The notes under the pieces are model-generated. The model was not told the origin of the DNA and searched no databases. It saw only the letters and a list, made by a program, of their open reading frames with translations. The position numbers and the translations under genes are program-made. A stretch of 64,000 nt of DNA from Thermococcus stetteri (GTDB lineage: Archaea > Methanobacteriota_B > Thermococci > Thermococcales > Thermococcaceae), in NCBI RefSeq assembly GCF_017873335.1, contig NZ_JAGGKB010000002.1, positions 330,549-394,548 of the forward strand, in the 5' to 3' direction. Shown one piece after another: positions 17,780 to 25,938 of this stretch. How positions within the stretch are numbered: position 1 is the first letter of the stretch; the number at the start of each line of letters is the position of its first letter.

Positions 17780-18028
17780 CCAGTCAGCATCGTCCTGAGC
17801 TGGATGGAGCAGAAAGCCATAGGAATACTCTACACTCTCTTATACCTCGGCGTGAAGGGCATCTATCTCGGCCCCAAGCCACCGGAGTTCCTTACGCCGA
17901 ACGTCTTTGAAGTCCTGAGAAGGCAGTTCGACCTGAGGCTCATAGGCGACCCCGAGAAGGACCTCAGGGACATGCTGAATAAGGGAATTAGTGTTGAGCA
18001 GGCCCCGCTTGCAGAGGAGTTGGAGTGA
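17780..18028 (+). pseudogene. hcp: C-terminal remnant of hybrid-cluster protein (hydroxylamine reductase)
   Basis: Only about 82 codons remain, reading P-V-S-I-V-L-S-W-M-E-Q-K then LLYLGVKGIYLGPKPPEFLT and a tail IGDPEKDLRDML. This is the conserved end of Hcp, including the VLSWxEQKA segment that follows the last cluster-ligand region. Full Hcp is about 430-550 residues, and all cluster-binding Cys residues are missing. Upstream (17700-17779) the sequence no longer resembles Hcp in any frame. An ATG at 17804 could start a 74-residue ORF but has no clear ribosome binding site. This is a truncated, most likely non-functional relic. Confidence 0.75.
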
Positions 18029-18214
18029 GGATTTTCCTATTTTTTATTATGTTGTCAGCACGTAGTCAGATTGTCCTGGTTTTGGTGATTGTATTACTTA
18101 AACTCCACTACAGTTGAATTTATATTCAATTCATATTAGTCCATTAAACTTAATACGGTAAACTTTTTAAGGTTGTGGATTTGTTATCCATCCGAACAAC
18201 GGTGGGGTGAATAC

Positions 18215-19276
18215 ATGAGGTGGAAGGGTTTTCTCGCCCTAACACTGGTAGTGCTCTTCCTTGGAATGACCGTGGACGGCGCCAGCGCCATGGCGAGCCT
18301 CATCAACGAAACAGTGAACAGTGCAGCGGAGTTTCCCCAGGAGTTTAATCCGGGAAAGCCCGGAGACGAGATACGGCCGCAGTTCTGGTGGATCATTGGC
18401 CTTATATTGATTGATATCGCGGCGAGTTGGTTCCTTGAGCATTATGTTTCTCCAGAAGTTGCAGCAGTCTACGATGCGGTTACGATACTCATCGACCCCG
18501 CTAAAATTGCAGAGAAACTAGGAATCAAGGGAGCAAAACTCGGAATTAAGGTCCTCAGCCACAATAAGGTGCTGATCGGTCTCTTCAAGGACGGCAAAGT
18601 CGTCAAGAAAATCACATACGCGTCCAAAGAGACCGCAGAGTGGGTAAGTAAAAATCTTGGAAAAGACTACATAGGGAAGATCGTTGAGAAGTATGTTGTT
18701 AAGAATGGAGGATTGAGAAAAGGGGACGACTTTGATGAGATAGCAAAAGCCCTAAGGAGGGTATACGAACTAGGAATAACTAACGGTGACGCCAGGCGCT
18801 TCATTGTTGACAAGGGCTGGGATGTTGAGAAACTGGAGAAAGTGCTCAAGGACGTGAAGAACGTTGAAAAAGGAGGGAGCAAGCTCATCATTGCCATCAA
18901 CAGGGATCTGAAAAATCAGAAGAACCTTGGACCGCTTTACGAGGCTGAAGTCGTGAGCCACCTCAAGCAAAGCGGGTGGAAGGTGGAGGAAGTTGAAAAG
19001 GAAGTGGTAACTTCTCTTGGAAATACTGAAATTGACATCATCGTCAGGAAAGGGTCGGAGACTGTGCTAATAGAATGCAAGAGAAGCTTTGGAGGGGTGG
19101 ATCCAGACCAAATACTAGCTCAGGCTGAGTATGCTAAAAGCAAGAACATCAGGAAAATCTACGTGTACTACTCAAAGGATGCTTACAATCCAAGGATAAT
19201 GAGGGCCATGCGAGAAGCAAAGTCCAAGTATGGTGTGGATATAGAGTTAATACACTTTAGCTCACAGTTCAACTGA
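18215..19276 (+). CDS. Secreted polymorphic-toxin-like protein with PD-(D/E)XK nuclease tip
   Basis: 353 residues: a signal peptide (about 1-25, ending ...VDGASA), a linker with EIRPQF at 52-57, one hydrophobic helix (about 58-75), a helical mid-region of short duplicated-looking segments (about 80-235), and a C-terminal domain (239-353). That domain has the PD-(D/E)XK pattern: helix with Glu (LYEAEVV), Asp274 (TEIDIIV), Glu287-x-Lys289 (IECK) and Gln303 (QILAQAEYAK). The predicted activity is DNA (or RNA) cleavage. The modular plan and adjoining unknown gene suggest a toxin-immunity pair. The start ATG 18215 follows GGTGGGGTGA. The local base composition is more A/T-rich than the neighbours, suggesting transfer. 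The EIRPQF junction recurs in the gene at 25939-27354. Confidence 0.75.
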   Translation: MRWKGFLALTLVVLFLGMTVDGASAMASLINETVNSAAEFPQEFNPGKPGDEIRPQFWWIIGLILIDIAASWFLEHYVSPEVAAVYDAVTILIDPAKIAEKLGIKGAKLGIKVLSHNKVLIGLFKDGKVVKKITYASKETAEWVSKNLGKDYIGKIVEKYVVKNGGLRKGDDFDEIAKALRRVYELGITNGDARRFIVDKGWDVEKLEKVLKDVKNVEKGGSKLIIAINRDLKNQKNLGPLYEAEVVSHLKQSGWKVEEVEKEVVTSLGNTEIDIIVRKGSETVLIECKRSFGGVDPDQILAQAEYAKSKNIRKIYVYYSKDAYNPRIMRAMREAKSKYGVDIELIHFSSQFN

Positions 19277-19320
19277 CTCTCTCATTTATTTTTAATTTAT
19301 TATTGAGGGAGGTGATGCTG

Positions 19321-20133
19321 ATGGGTGATTGTTATGATGTAGTTGCGGTGTTTGAAAGGCCTTGGAAGGAGGTTGTTGATGAATTAGATAGGCAGTTTGG
19401 GCTCGTTAAAGAAACGGAGCATGACCTAGACGATTGGTATGAATCCTATGATACTAGAGGCTTCAAATTGGTGTTCAAAGGAAGGACCAAGAATATAATC
19501 TTGAAGACGACTAAACCCGAGTGGTATGTAGGCGTTGACTTCTGGGTTGAAGTGTTCTCAAAGAGTGAGATGACGATTGTTGACTTTAAAACCTGCACCG
19601 GTGGGTTTAATTTCATTTCAGGCTGGGAGCTTATGAAGTTCCTTGGAAAGTTAATGGATGCCGGAGCGGCCCTTATCATGGGTTACGTATACGGGAGTGA
19701 AAGACTTGAAGATATCAATGAATGGGCGGACGAAGTTTTTAAGGGGTGGAGCCAGTTTAGAACCTACGAATGGCTGGTTGAGACCGTTAGGCAAGGAAAG
19801 CTTGAGGTTATTCCATCTGGCCTCACTGTAGTGAGGGATAACTTACTCTCCCTTGAGGATGGTCTTTACGAGCTTATTAAGAGGCCGGGGAGGGAGGAGA
19901 AGGAGTACGTACTGATAAAGAGTCTTGAGGGTTACAAAATCCTTGTTTCAGTAAGAGAAAGCGATTTAACCGATGAAGAGAGCTACCGAGAGCTAATTGA
20001 AGACAAAGCATGGTTCGGCGGAGACATAACCACATTGATCTTCAAGCGTATTGGAAAGAAAATTAAAAACGAATTCTTAATCAAGAGGGCCGAGGAATAC
20101 TTTAAAGCTCAAACAGGGGCTGAACTATATTGA
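19321..20133 (+). CDS. Probable immunity protein for the nuclease toxin
   Basis: 270 residues, no signal peptide or membrane segment, fairly acidic with several Trp residues (DWYESYD, PEWYVGVDFWVEVF, NEWADEVFKGW). I recognise no family. It starts 44 nt after the toxin stop; ATG 19321 follows the GGAGGTGAT site, and ATG 19315 is an alternative. Its place directly after a secreted toxin-like gene, cytoplasmic character and A/T-rich composition shared with the toxin are typical of immunity genes. The function is inferred from context only. Confidence 0.6.
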   Translation: MGDCYDVVAVFERPWKEVVDELDRQFGLVKETEHDLDDWYESYDTRGFKLVFKGRTKNIILKTTKPEWYVGVDFWVEVFSKSEMTIVDFKTCTGGFNFISGWELMKFLGKLMDAGAALIMGYVYGSERLEDINEWADEVFKGWSQFRTYEWLVETVRQGKLEVIPSGLTVVRDNLLSLEDGLYELIKRPGREEKEYVLIKSLEGYKILVSVRESDLTDEESYRELIEDKAWFGGDITTLIFKRIGKKIKNEFLIKRAEEYFKAQTGAELY

Positions 20134-20248
20134 GCGGGTAACGGCCTCGCCAAAGTTTGGTGGCTTTAATGATTAACAACAATAAATCCATCGTAGGTTG
20201 AGATTACTAAAAAACAAATAAACCTCAATGGAAATGTTTTGAACTGAA

Positions 20249-20728
20249 CTATCTACCTTCTTCCAGCCCTTTCAGTTCTTCCATCATCTCCCGGAACTTC
20301 TCGTCGCTCATGCCGATGAGCTTCTTCGCCTGCCCGAGGGTAACGGTCCTCGCGAGGGTCTTCCTCATCAGAGAGTTCTGGAGCGGTGAGAAGCCGTACT
20401 TCACCAGTATGTCGAGGGACTCGGGGTAGACCTTGAGGAGCTTTGCAACGTTGGTATCTTCCGTTATCTCTACGGCTTCATCGTCGCACTCCTCCACCTC
20501 CATGGTGAGCCCCTTTGATTCCTCCGTCTTGGTCACTTTCAGAACGAAGAACTCCCCAACTTTCTGGAGCTCTACTTCATATCCAGCTTCCTCAAGCTTT
20601 GGAATCATGTCCACAAAGGGCTTATCCCCGATTACTTCAAGCCTCTCTCCGGTCTTGAGCTTTTCCAGGGCTTCGATTATCATAAGAGCCGGCTGGGGAG
20701 GTTTCAATCCCCTGACGTCGAGCATCAT
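20249..20728 (-). CDS. TusA-like/DUF2249 plus DUF1858 protein
   Basis: 159 residues in two domains. Residues 1-68 resemble TusA/DUF2249 (LDVRGLKPPQPALMIIEALE), but the sulfur-carrier Cys of the TusA CPxP motif is replaced (PPQP), so sulfur transfer as in TusA is unlikely. Residues 90-150 are a DUF1858 domain (ITEDTNVAKLLKVYPESLDI, LVKYGF). It is divergent from the flavodiiron gene. These domains often accompany DUF438/hemerythrin proteins implicated in NO or O2 responses, as here. Confidence 0.78.
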   Translation of the reverse strand: MMLDVRGLKPPQPALMIIEALEKLKTGERLEVIGDKPFVDMIPKLEEAGYEVELQKVGEFFVLKVTKTEESKGLTMEVEECDDEAVEITEDTNVAKLLKVYPESLDILVKYGFSPLQNSLMRKTLARTVTLGQAKKLIGMSDEKFREMMEELKGLEEGR

Positions 20729-20799
20729 CTTTGAACCACCGTTTTCCTGTTTATGACGCTCGGCATATAAACTTTGCTGGTCAAATTTGTCCAGAAATC

Positions 20800-20837
20800 C
20801 TTAAAAACGCTCTATATGACACTTGTCATGAAGGTGA
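20800..20837 (+). promoter_or_regulatory. Promoter and perfect palindrome before the flavodiiron gene
   Basis: A TATA box (CTTAAAAAC, 20800-20808) is followed by the inverted repeat ATGACA (20816-20821), CT, TGTCAT (20824-20829), then the ribosome binding site AAGGTGAT (about 20830-20837) before ATG 20842. The palindrome sits where transcription would begin, as expected for a repressor operator of the NO/O2-detoxification operon. Palindrome seen; regulation inferred. Confidence 0.5.
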
Positions 20838-20841
20838 TAAT

Positions 20842-22020
20842 ATGAAAAGTGTGAAGTTACTCGAAGGTGTTTACTGGGTTGGTGTAAAGGACTGGGACAG
20901 GAGGATGTTCGATTCCCTCATCCCCCTTCCCGAGGGAACTTCCTACAACGCATACCTCGTGCTCGGTAACGAAAAGAGTGCTCTCATAGATACGGTAAAC
21001 CCGGGTTTTGAGAGGGAACTTGAGGAAAAAGTCAATGAGATAATCCCTCTTGGGGAGATAGACTACGTGGTTATGAACCATGCTGAACCTGATCACGCGG
21101 GTGCAATACCCTATATAATGGCGCTTAACAGGAAGGCTCTTCTCCTCACAACGGAAAAGGGAAAAGAGCTCGCGAAAGCTTACTACGGTATTCCCGATGG
21201 GAGGATAATGGTCGTAAAGGACGGTGATGAGATAAACCTCGGCGGCAAAACGCTCCGCTTTATAGAGGCCCCATGGCTTCACTGGCCGGAGACAATGTTT
21301 ACCTATCTCGTCGAAGATAAGGTCCTCTTCCCGTGCGACTTCTTTGGTGCCCATACTCCCCACGGCCTTTACGATGATGAAGTCCCATCCATAATAGAGT
21401 ACGCGCAGAGGTACTTCGGCGAAATCATGATGCCCTTCTCGGGTATGGCTAAAAGGGCCCTGGAAAAACTCAAAGGGCTGGAGATAAAGATGATAGCACC
21501 GAGCCATGGGCCCATTTACAGAAACCCGAAGAGAATCCTAAATGCCTACGAAAAGTGGGTTAACGGGGAGACAAAAGAGAAGGTGCTTGTGGCTTACGTA
21601 AGCATGTGGGGCTCCAACAGGGAGCTGGCGAAAGAATTGGCGGATATTCTGGTGGCCAAAGGGCTTGACGTTAGGGTGCACGATCTCGTAAGTGCCGACA
21701 TTGGAGAGCTTGCAAAGGATCTCGTCGATTCAAGGGCTATAGTACTGGCGGCTCCAACGGTGCTTGGAAGTGCCCATCCGCTCGCCGTTTATGCTTCCTA
21801 CCTCGTGAAGGCCCTAAGGCCCCCCGCAAAGTATGCCGTCTTAATAGGCTCCCACGGGTGGCACGGGAGAAGTATAGATGCAATTCTGGAGATCCTGAAG
21901 GGTGCAAGCTTTGAACTGCTTGGAACGCTCGATGTTCACGCAAGGCCGAAGGAGGAGGACTATGAGGCCCTTCACAGTTTGGCTGACCTCCTGGCTGAAA
22001 AGGTTATGGAGGTGAATTAG
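20842..22020 (+). CDS. fprA: A-type flavoprotein (flavodiiron O2/NO reductase)
   Basis: 392 residues. The beta-lactamase-like domain carries the diiron ligands H80-x-E82-x-D84-H85, H147, D166 and H222, a complete set. From about residue 247 a flavodoxin domain binds FMN (VAYVSMWGSNRELAKEL and ENSHGWHGRS-like LIGSHGWHGRS). Flavodiiron proteins reduce O2 to water and/or NO to N2O, protecting anaerobes. The ATG at 20842 follows AAGGTGAT; the longer upstream frame overlaps the promoter. The next gene begins immediately after the stop, so this is the first gene of a four-gene operon. Confidence 0.93.
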   Translation: MKSVKLLEGVYWVGVKDWDRRMFDSLIPLPEGTSYNAYLVLGNEKSALIDTVNPGFERELEEKVNEIIPLGEIDYVVMNHAEPDHAGAIPYIMALNRKALLLTTEKGKELAKAYYGIPDGRIMVVKDGDEINLGGKTLRFIEAPWLHWPETMFTYLVEDKVLFPCDFFGAHTPHGLYDDEVPSIIEYAQRYFGEIMMPFSGMAKRALEKLKGLEIKMIAPSHGPIYRNPKRILNAYEKWVNGETKEKVLVAYVSMWGSNRELAKELADILVAKGLDVRVHDLVSADIGELAKDLVDSRAIVLAAPTVLGSAHPLAVYASYLVKALRPPAKYAVLIGSHGWHGRSIDAILEILKGASFELLGTLDVHARPKEEDYEALHSLADLLAEKVMEVN

Positions 22021-23355
22021 ATGACCGAGCTTTTGAAAAACCGCGAATACAAAAAGGAGCAGCTTAAGAACCTTTTACTCAGGATTCACAACGGGGAGAG
22101 CGTTGAGAAGCTTAAGGAAGAGTTCAGAACCGTTTTAAGCGGAATCTCGCCCCTTGAAATACCCCTCATCGAGCAGGAGCTTGTGAAGGAGGGAATCTCC
22201 GCCAAGGATATAGCAAAGATGTGCGACCTTCACGTCGAGCTGTTCAGGGAAGCGGTCAAGGGAACCGACGAGCTTGAGGAGAAGGGCCTGCCGGATGGCC
22301 ACCCGCTCAAGACCCTCTACCAGGAGAACAAGGAGATAATGAAGGACGCCGAAATGCTCAACCTCTACGCGAGAACCCTGGCCACCACGAAGGACGAGCG
22401 CATGAGGGAGGAAATCCTCGGCGTTCTGGAGGAGATAGTGGGCAGCCTCAGAAGGGTCGGCTTCACCCACTACAACCGCGAGGAGATGCTGACGTTCCCG
22501 TACATCGAGCGTCGCGGACTTACGGCCATAGCAACCGTCCTGTGGACGAAGCACGACGAGATAAGGGCGATGGTAAGGCACCTCGGGGAGCTCCTGCAGA
22601 AAAGGAAGGACATGCCGTGGGAAGATTTCGTCGAGCGCTTCAAGGCTAAAGCCGGTGAAGCGGCCTTCGCCCTGAGCGACATGGTGTTCAGGGAGAACAA
22701 CATCTTCTACCCAACGCTCAAAGCTCTCCTCAGCGACGGTGAGTGGAAGGCCATAAGGATGCAGGAAGACGAGTACGGCTACTACAAGGTAAACCCGCCG
22801 GCCTGGGACCCCGGAGTTGAGCCTCTCCATCCATGGGAGATAAACCCCGAGCTCAGCGTTGAGCAGCTTTTGGGGCTCCCCAAGGAAGTCCAGCAGGCAC
22901 TTAGAGGTCAGCCTTTAGAGTTTGACAAGAGCGAGCTGCGGAGAGAGGGCGACATCGACATGGGAACGGGCTACGTAAGCGTTGAGGAGCTCAAGGCCAT
23001 CTTCGAGGCGCTACCGGTTGACGTAACCTTCATAGACAGGGACGACCGCGTGAGGTTCTTCTCCCCTGGCGAGAGGATTTTCGCCCGCTCGTTGAGCGTC
23101 CTCGGAAGGCCCGTCCAGCTCTGCCATCCGCCGAAGAGCGTTTATGTTGTTAACAAAATCCTCAGGGCCTTCAAGGAGGGCAGGAAGAAGGAGGCGACCT
23201 TCTGGCTCAGGCTCGGTCCGAAGTACGTTTACATCAAATACGTGCCCCTCTTTGACAAAAACGGGAACTACCTGGGAACGCTGGAGATTACCATGGACAT
23301 CGAGCCATATAAGAAGATCGAGGGCGAGAAGAGACTGCTCGACTGGAGGGATTGA
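22021..23355 (+). CDS. DUF438 protein with hemerythrin-like and PAS domains
   Basis: 444 residues: an N-terminal DUF438 region (about 1-90, GISPLEIPLIEQELVKEG), a hemerythrin-like helical part with scattered His and Glu (HYNREEMLTFPYIERRG, LWTKHDEIRAMVRHLGEL), and a C-terminal PAS domain (from about 325: LKAIFEALPVDVTFIDRDDR ... GTLEITMDIEPYK). Such proteins are thought to sense O2 or NO through a diiron or haem-type site. The ATG directly follows the flavodiiron stop, which supports a joint role. A fragment of a second copy of this C-terminus is at 31279-31386. Confidence 0.88.
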   Translation: MTELLKNREYKKEQLKNLLLRIHNGESVEKLKEEFRTVLSGISPLEIPLIEQELVKEGISAKDIAKMCDLHVELFREAVKGTDELEEKGLPDGHPLKTLYQENKEIMKDAEMLNLYARTLATTKDERMREEILGVLEEIVGSLRRVGFTHYNREEMLTFPYIERRGLTAIATVLWTKHDEIRAMVRHLGELLQKRKDMPWEDFVERFKAKAGEAAFALSDMVFRENNIFYPTLKALLSDGEWKAIRMQEDEYGYYKVNPPAWDPGVEPLHPWEINPELSVEQLLGLPKEVQQALRGQPLEFDKSELRREGDIDMGTGYVSVEELKAIFEALPVDVTFIDRDDRVRFFSPGERIFARSLSVLGRPVQLCHPPKSVYVVNKILRAFKEGRKKEATFWLRLGPKYVYIKYVPLFDKNGNYLGTLEITMDIEPYKKIEGEKRLLDWRD

Positions 23356-23356
23356 G

Positions 23357-23668
23357 ATGATCGTTGTTAGAGTTGAGGACGCCCCGTGGGTGGACAACCC
23401 ACACGGAGTGGATGTGAGAAAGCTGATGGATGAGAAAAGTGCCCAGATATTTTACATAACCCTGAATCTGGGAGAGAGTCTGAAGAGACACACAACGCCG
23501 GTTGATGCTTTCCTCTACGTCCTCAAGGGCAGGGGCATCGTGGAGGTCGGCGACGAAAGGGCAGAGGTTAAGAAGGGAACCGCCGTATATCTCCCGAAGG
23601 AAGTGCCGCATGCGGTTTCCAACGGGGGAAGCCTTGACATGGCATTCCTCGTTATCAAGGTGATGTAA
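23357..23668 (+). CDS. Small cupin-domain protein
   Basis: 103 residues with a single cupin fold: the first motif (KRHTTPVDAFLYVLKGRG) supplies His and the second (VYLPKEVPHAVSN) supplies a Pro-His pair, consistent with metal binding. The start ATG at 23357 lies 1 nt after the DUF438 stop. The product ends directly at the M24 peptidase start. Exact role unknown; genomic context suggests a part in the flavodiiron stress operon. Confidence 0.85.
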   Translation: MIVVRVEDAPWVDNPHGVDVRKLMDEKSAQIFYITLNLGESLKRHTTPVDAFLYVLKGRGIVEVGDERAEVKKGTAVYLPKEVPHAVSNGGSLDMAFLVIKVM

Positions 23669-24754
23669 ATGCGTGGGAATCCCGAAATTTTCAAAAGACG
23701 TGTGGAGCGCTTTCAGGAACTCCTTAGGAAGAAAGAGATAGACGGGGCAGTGATAAGAACCCTTTCCAGCTTCATATACTTCACCGGAACCAAGTGGCTC
23801 CGGCCGAGTCTCCTTATCCCGGCCGAGGGAGAGCCAGTGGTTTACGTTGTTAAAGGTGAAGCCGAGCTTTTCAGGGAGAAGAGCTGGATCGAGAACGTCG
23901 TGGAGTTCCAGAAGGTAGAGGACCTAATGGCTGGCGTTGTGAGCTGGATCCACAGGAACGGCATGGAACGGGTCGGCCTTGAGTTCGGGGTAGAGCGCGA
24001 CGCTTACCTTATATTCCTCAAGATATTCGAGCGCCTCAACCCGACCATCGAGATAGTGGACATCCTCGACCTCACGATGGGGCTGAGGATGATAAAGGAA
24101 GACTGGGAGCTAGACAACATCAGGAAAGCTGGAAAAATCGCAGGGCGGGGCATGAAGGTCGCCGAGGAGGTCATAAAGCCGGGCCTCAGCGAGCTGGAGA
24201 TAGCGGCTGAAGTCGTAAGGGAGCTCATGCTCAGTGGCAGTGAAGACCCGAAGGTTTACGTTTCAACGACGCCGAGGGCTCACGCCGAGCCCTTCCGCGA
24301 CCTCAGGGTCCCCGAAAATGGCATTGTTACCGTCGTTATAGGAGCCGACTGGAACCACTACTACGTGAACATGGCCAGGACTTTCGTTGTAGGAGAGCCG
24401 GGCGAAAGGGTCAGGGAAGCAATCGAGGTTAAGGAGGAGGCGTACAGGATTGCACTTGAGGAGACGAGGGTTGGCGTTGCATTGAACACCATCGAGAAGA
24501 AACTCGCGAACTTCTTCAGGGAGAGGGGCTTTGGGGAAGCTTACATAGCCGGCTACACCCACGGCGTCGGCCTGTTAATCGAGGAGCCTCCTATAACCAC
24601 TATCATCGCCCCGCAGAGGGCCACCAAAGTCCAGGAAAACATGGTTCTAACGGTGATCCACCCGCCGCTCATGATTCCTGAGGGAGCGGTAAAGCACGAG
24701 GACACCTACATTGTCAAAAAGGATGGCCTGGAGAGGGTGACATTTTTCTTCTGA
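23669..24754 (+). CDS. M24-family metallopeptidase (Xaa-Pro dipeptidase-like)
   Basis: 361 residues: creatinase-type N-terminal domain (1-125, FIYFTGTKWLRPSLLIPAEG) and a pita-bread domain. Of the usual metal ligands Asp, Asp, His, Glu, Glu, the region GADWNHYYVNMARTFVVGEP carries one Asp where family members have the D..D pair with 10-residue spacing (the second position is Asn), and TYGHGVG-like TYTHGVGLLIEE gives the His. The replaced ligand casts doubt on peptidase activity. A close paralogue at 31444-32520 has the same substitution. Last gene of the flavodiiron operon. Confidence 0.8.
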   Translation: MRGNPEIFKRRVERFQELLRKKEIDGAVIRTLSSFIYFTGTKWLRPSLLIPAEGEPVVYVVKGEAELFREKSWIENVVEFQKVEDLMAGVVSWIHRNGMERVGLEFGVERDAYLIFLKIFERLNPTIEIVDILDLTMGLRMIKEDWELDNIRKAGKIAGRGMKVAEEVIKPGLSELEIAAEVVRELMLSGSEDPKVYVSTTPRAHAEPFRDLRVPENGIVTVVIGADWNHYYVNMARTFVVGEPGERVREAIEVKEEAYRIALEETRVGVALNTIEKKLANFFRERGFGEAYIAGYTHGVGLLIEEPPITTIIAPQRATKVQENMVLTVIHPPLMIPEGAVKHEDTYIVKKDGLERVTFFF

Positions 24755-25140
24755 AAGCCTTGCCCTTTAGGGCAGGGGTGCAGTAAAACCCCAATGACCC
24801 TTAAACCACCGAAACCCTTTTAAACTCTGTAAGGTAGTAAGGCTTCGGAGGGGCCACTCGAAGGTTAACCCGATGGGACGAGGGGTTTCAGCGTGTCCTC
24901 CCGCCATTGGGAGGAAGACGCTGTTAAGCGTCCTTTCAAGAACCGCCTTCGAGCGGTTTGAAACCCGGGAGTGGCCTTGATTGATAACCCCAATCCGCTC
25001 TGGTGGTAGGGTAATGGGGGCAAGACCGTCCCCTCGGGCCAAGCTGAAACCGGCGACAGGAGTAGGAGATGAGCGCCCGTAAACCTTCCCGCCACTGGTG
25101 AGGGGGTTAAGCCGAACCCTCGCCCCTCACGGCGGGAAGG
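24755..25140 (-). other. Structured non-coding stretch resembling an IS605/tnpB 3' end (omega-RNA-like)
   Basis: No credible protein gene lies here. The stretch is rich in stem-loops: GCCCTTTAGGGC (24769-24780), GACGC...GCGTC (about 24916-24931), CCGC...GCGG (about 24945-24959), and a long imperfect hairpin with CCCGCC...GTGAGGGG pairing with CCCCTCACGGCGGG (about 25088-25137). The minus strand ends with a CCCTAAAGGGC hairpin next to GCAAGGCTTTCAG, the pattern seen at right ends of IS200/IS605 elements and at the end of tnpB-derived guide RNAs. No tnpB catalytic sequence remains. It borders the orphan toxin tip. Identification as an IS605 relic is inference. Confidence 0.45.
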
Positions 25141-25149
25141 AGGTCAGAG

Positions 25150-25332
25150 TCAAAGGTCAAAGTGAGACCGCTCTCCTTGAACTTCCCCCGCATATTTGGG
25201 GGTCTGAAGTGCTCTCTCCAGCACCTCATCGAGGAATTCTCTAAGCTCTTTCTCGTTCTTGAAGACTTTTGGTAATTGTTTGGCCTCACCGTTCACGACA
25301 ATCTTCTGACCCAAGGGCTAGAAGGATGTTTT
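25150..25332 (-). pseudogene. Orphan toxin-tip fragment (homologous to residues 349-402 of the toxin at 25939-27354)
   Basis: The minus strand reads K-T-S-F-stop-P-L-G-Q-K-I-V, then LPKVFKNEKELREFLDEVLE and R-A-L-Q. This aligns with TTFWPLGQKIV ... LPKVFRDEEGLREFLDEVLERALQ of the full toxin, with a TAG (25318-25320) in place of the Trp codon and a stop soon after. It begins 4 nt beyond the immunity gene stop. Orphan toxin tips downstream of toxin-immunity pairs are typical of polymorphic toxin loci; this one is degraded and lacks a start. Confidence 0.7.
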
Positions 25333-25336
25333 TCAA

Positions 25337-25933
25337 TTAATGCTCAAAATCCAGCTCTGTTTTAATTTCCTGTATGAGGTTTTCTAAGTATTGCCTAAGC
25401 CGAGAAATTTCCTCTGTAAATCCGTTATATTGCATGGCTTTAGTCTCCATTTCTATTGGGAAGCATTTTTCAAGGTACTCCTCGCTTATTTTGAGAATAT
25501 CGGCGACAAAGGTCTCAAACGGTAGTTCAATGGTGCCATGAAGGGGGTTCTTCGAAGAAATATACTTGGGAGCTTCATTTATGAAATGAAAACGCAACAA
25601 TTCCCCTTTTCTTTCGAGATAATACGTGTTAAAATCAAGGTCAAGTATTGGCCCGCAGACATAACTACCAGGCAATAAATCAAAACCGTCATTCTCGGCG
25701 TTTTTCCTTTTGTTAAAACAGCTTTTAGGGCACTTTAGGAGATCTCTTGTACATAGAAGTAGATCCTGAAAGAGAGCATATAAGTCGCCAAGCCATCCCT
25801 CATCGTGGTACCCCCCTACTTCATGCCCAGCCACCAAAAAAAGAATGGGAAAACGGCCGGGAAATGGGTCTGGCTCAAAGGATTCCATATCTATTTCAAT
25901 CTCAATGAATCTTCCATGAAGTCCACACCTCAT
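25337..25933 (-). CDS. Probable immunity protein for the second toxin
   Basis: 198 residues, soluble, acidic, with a central Cys cluster (LLLCTRDLLKCPKSCFNKRK) and no recognised family. The start ATG 25933 lies 5 nt after the toxin stop with GGGGTGA as ribosome binding site; an upstream ATG at 25957 would overlap the toxin. Close coupling to a secreted toxin-like gene, cytoplasmic character and lack of similarity to the other immunity candidate fit a cognate immunity role. Function inferred from context. Confidence 0.6.
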   Translation of the reverse strand: MRCGLHGRFIEIEIDMESFEPDPFPGRFPILFLVAGHEVGGYHDEGWLGDLYALFQDLLLCTRDLLKCPKSCFNKRKNAENDGFDLLPGSYVCGPILDLDFNTYYLERKGELLRFHFINEAPKYISSKNPLHGTIELPFETFVADILKISEEYLEKCFPIEMETKAMQYNGFTEEISRLRQYLENLIQEIKTELDFEH

Positions 25934-25938
25934 TGAAG

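Noticed and set aside
17804..18028. Independent 74-residue protein
   Set aside because: The match to the Hcp C-terminus extends upstream of the ATG in frame, so it is a truncated relic rather than a new gene.
24755..25140. CRISPR array
   Set aside because: The stem-loops differ from one another and there are no regularly spaced identical repeats; none is seen elsewhere in the window either.
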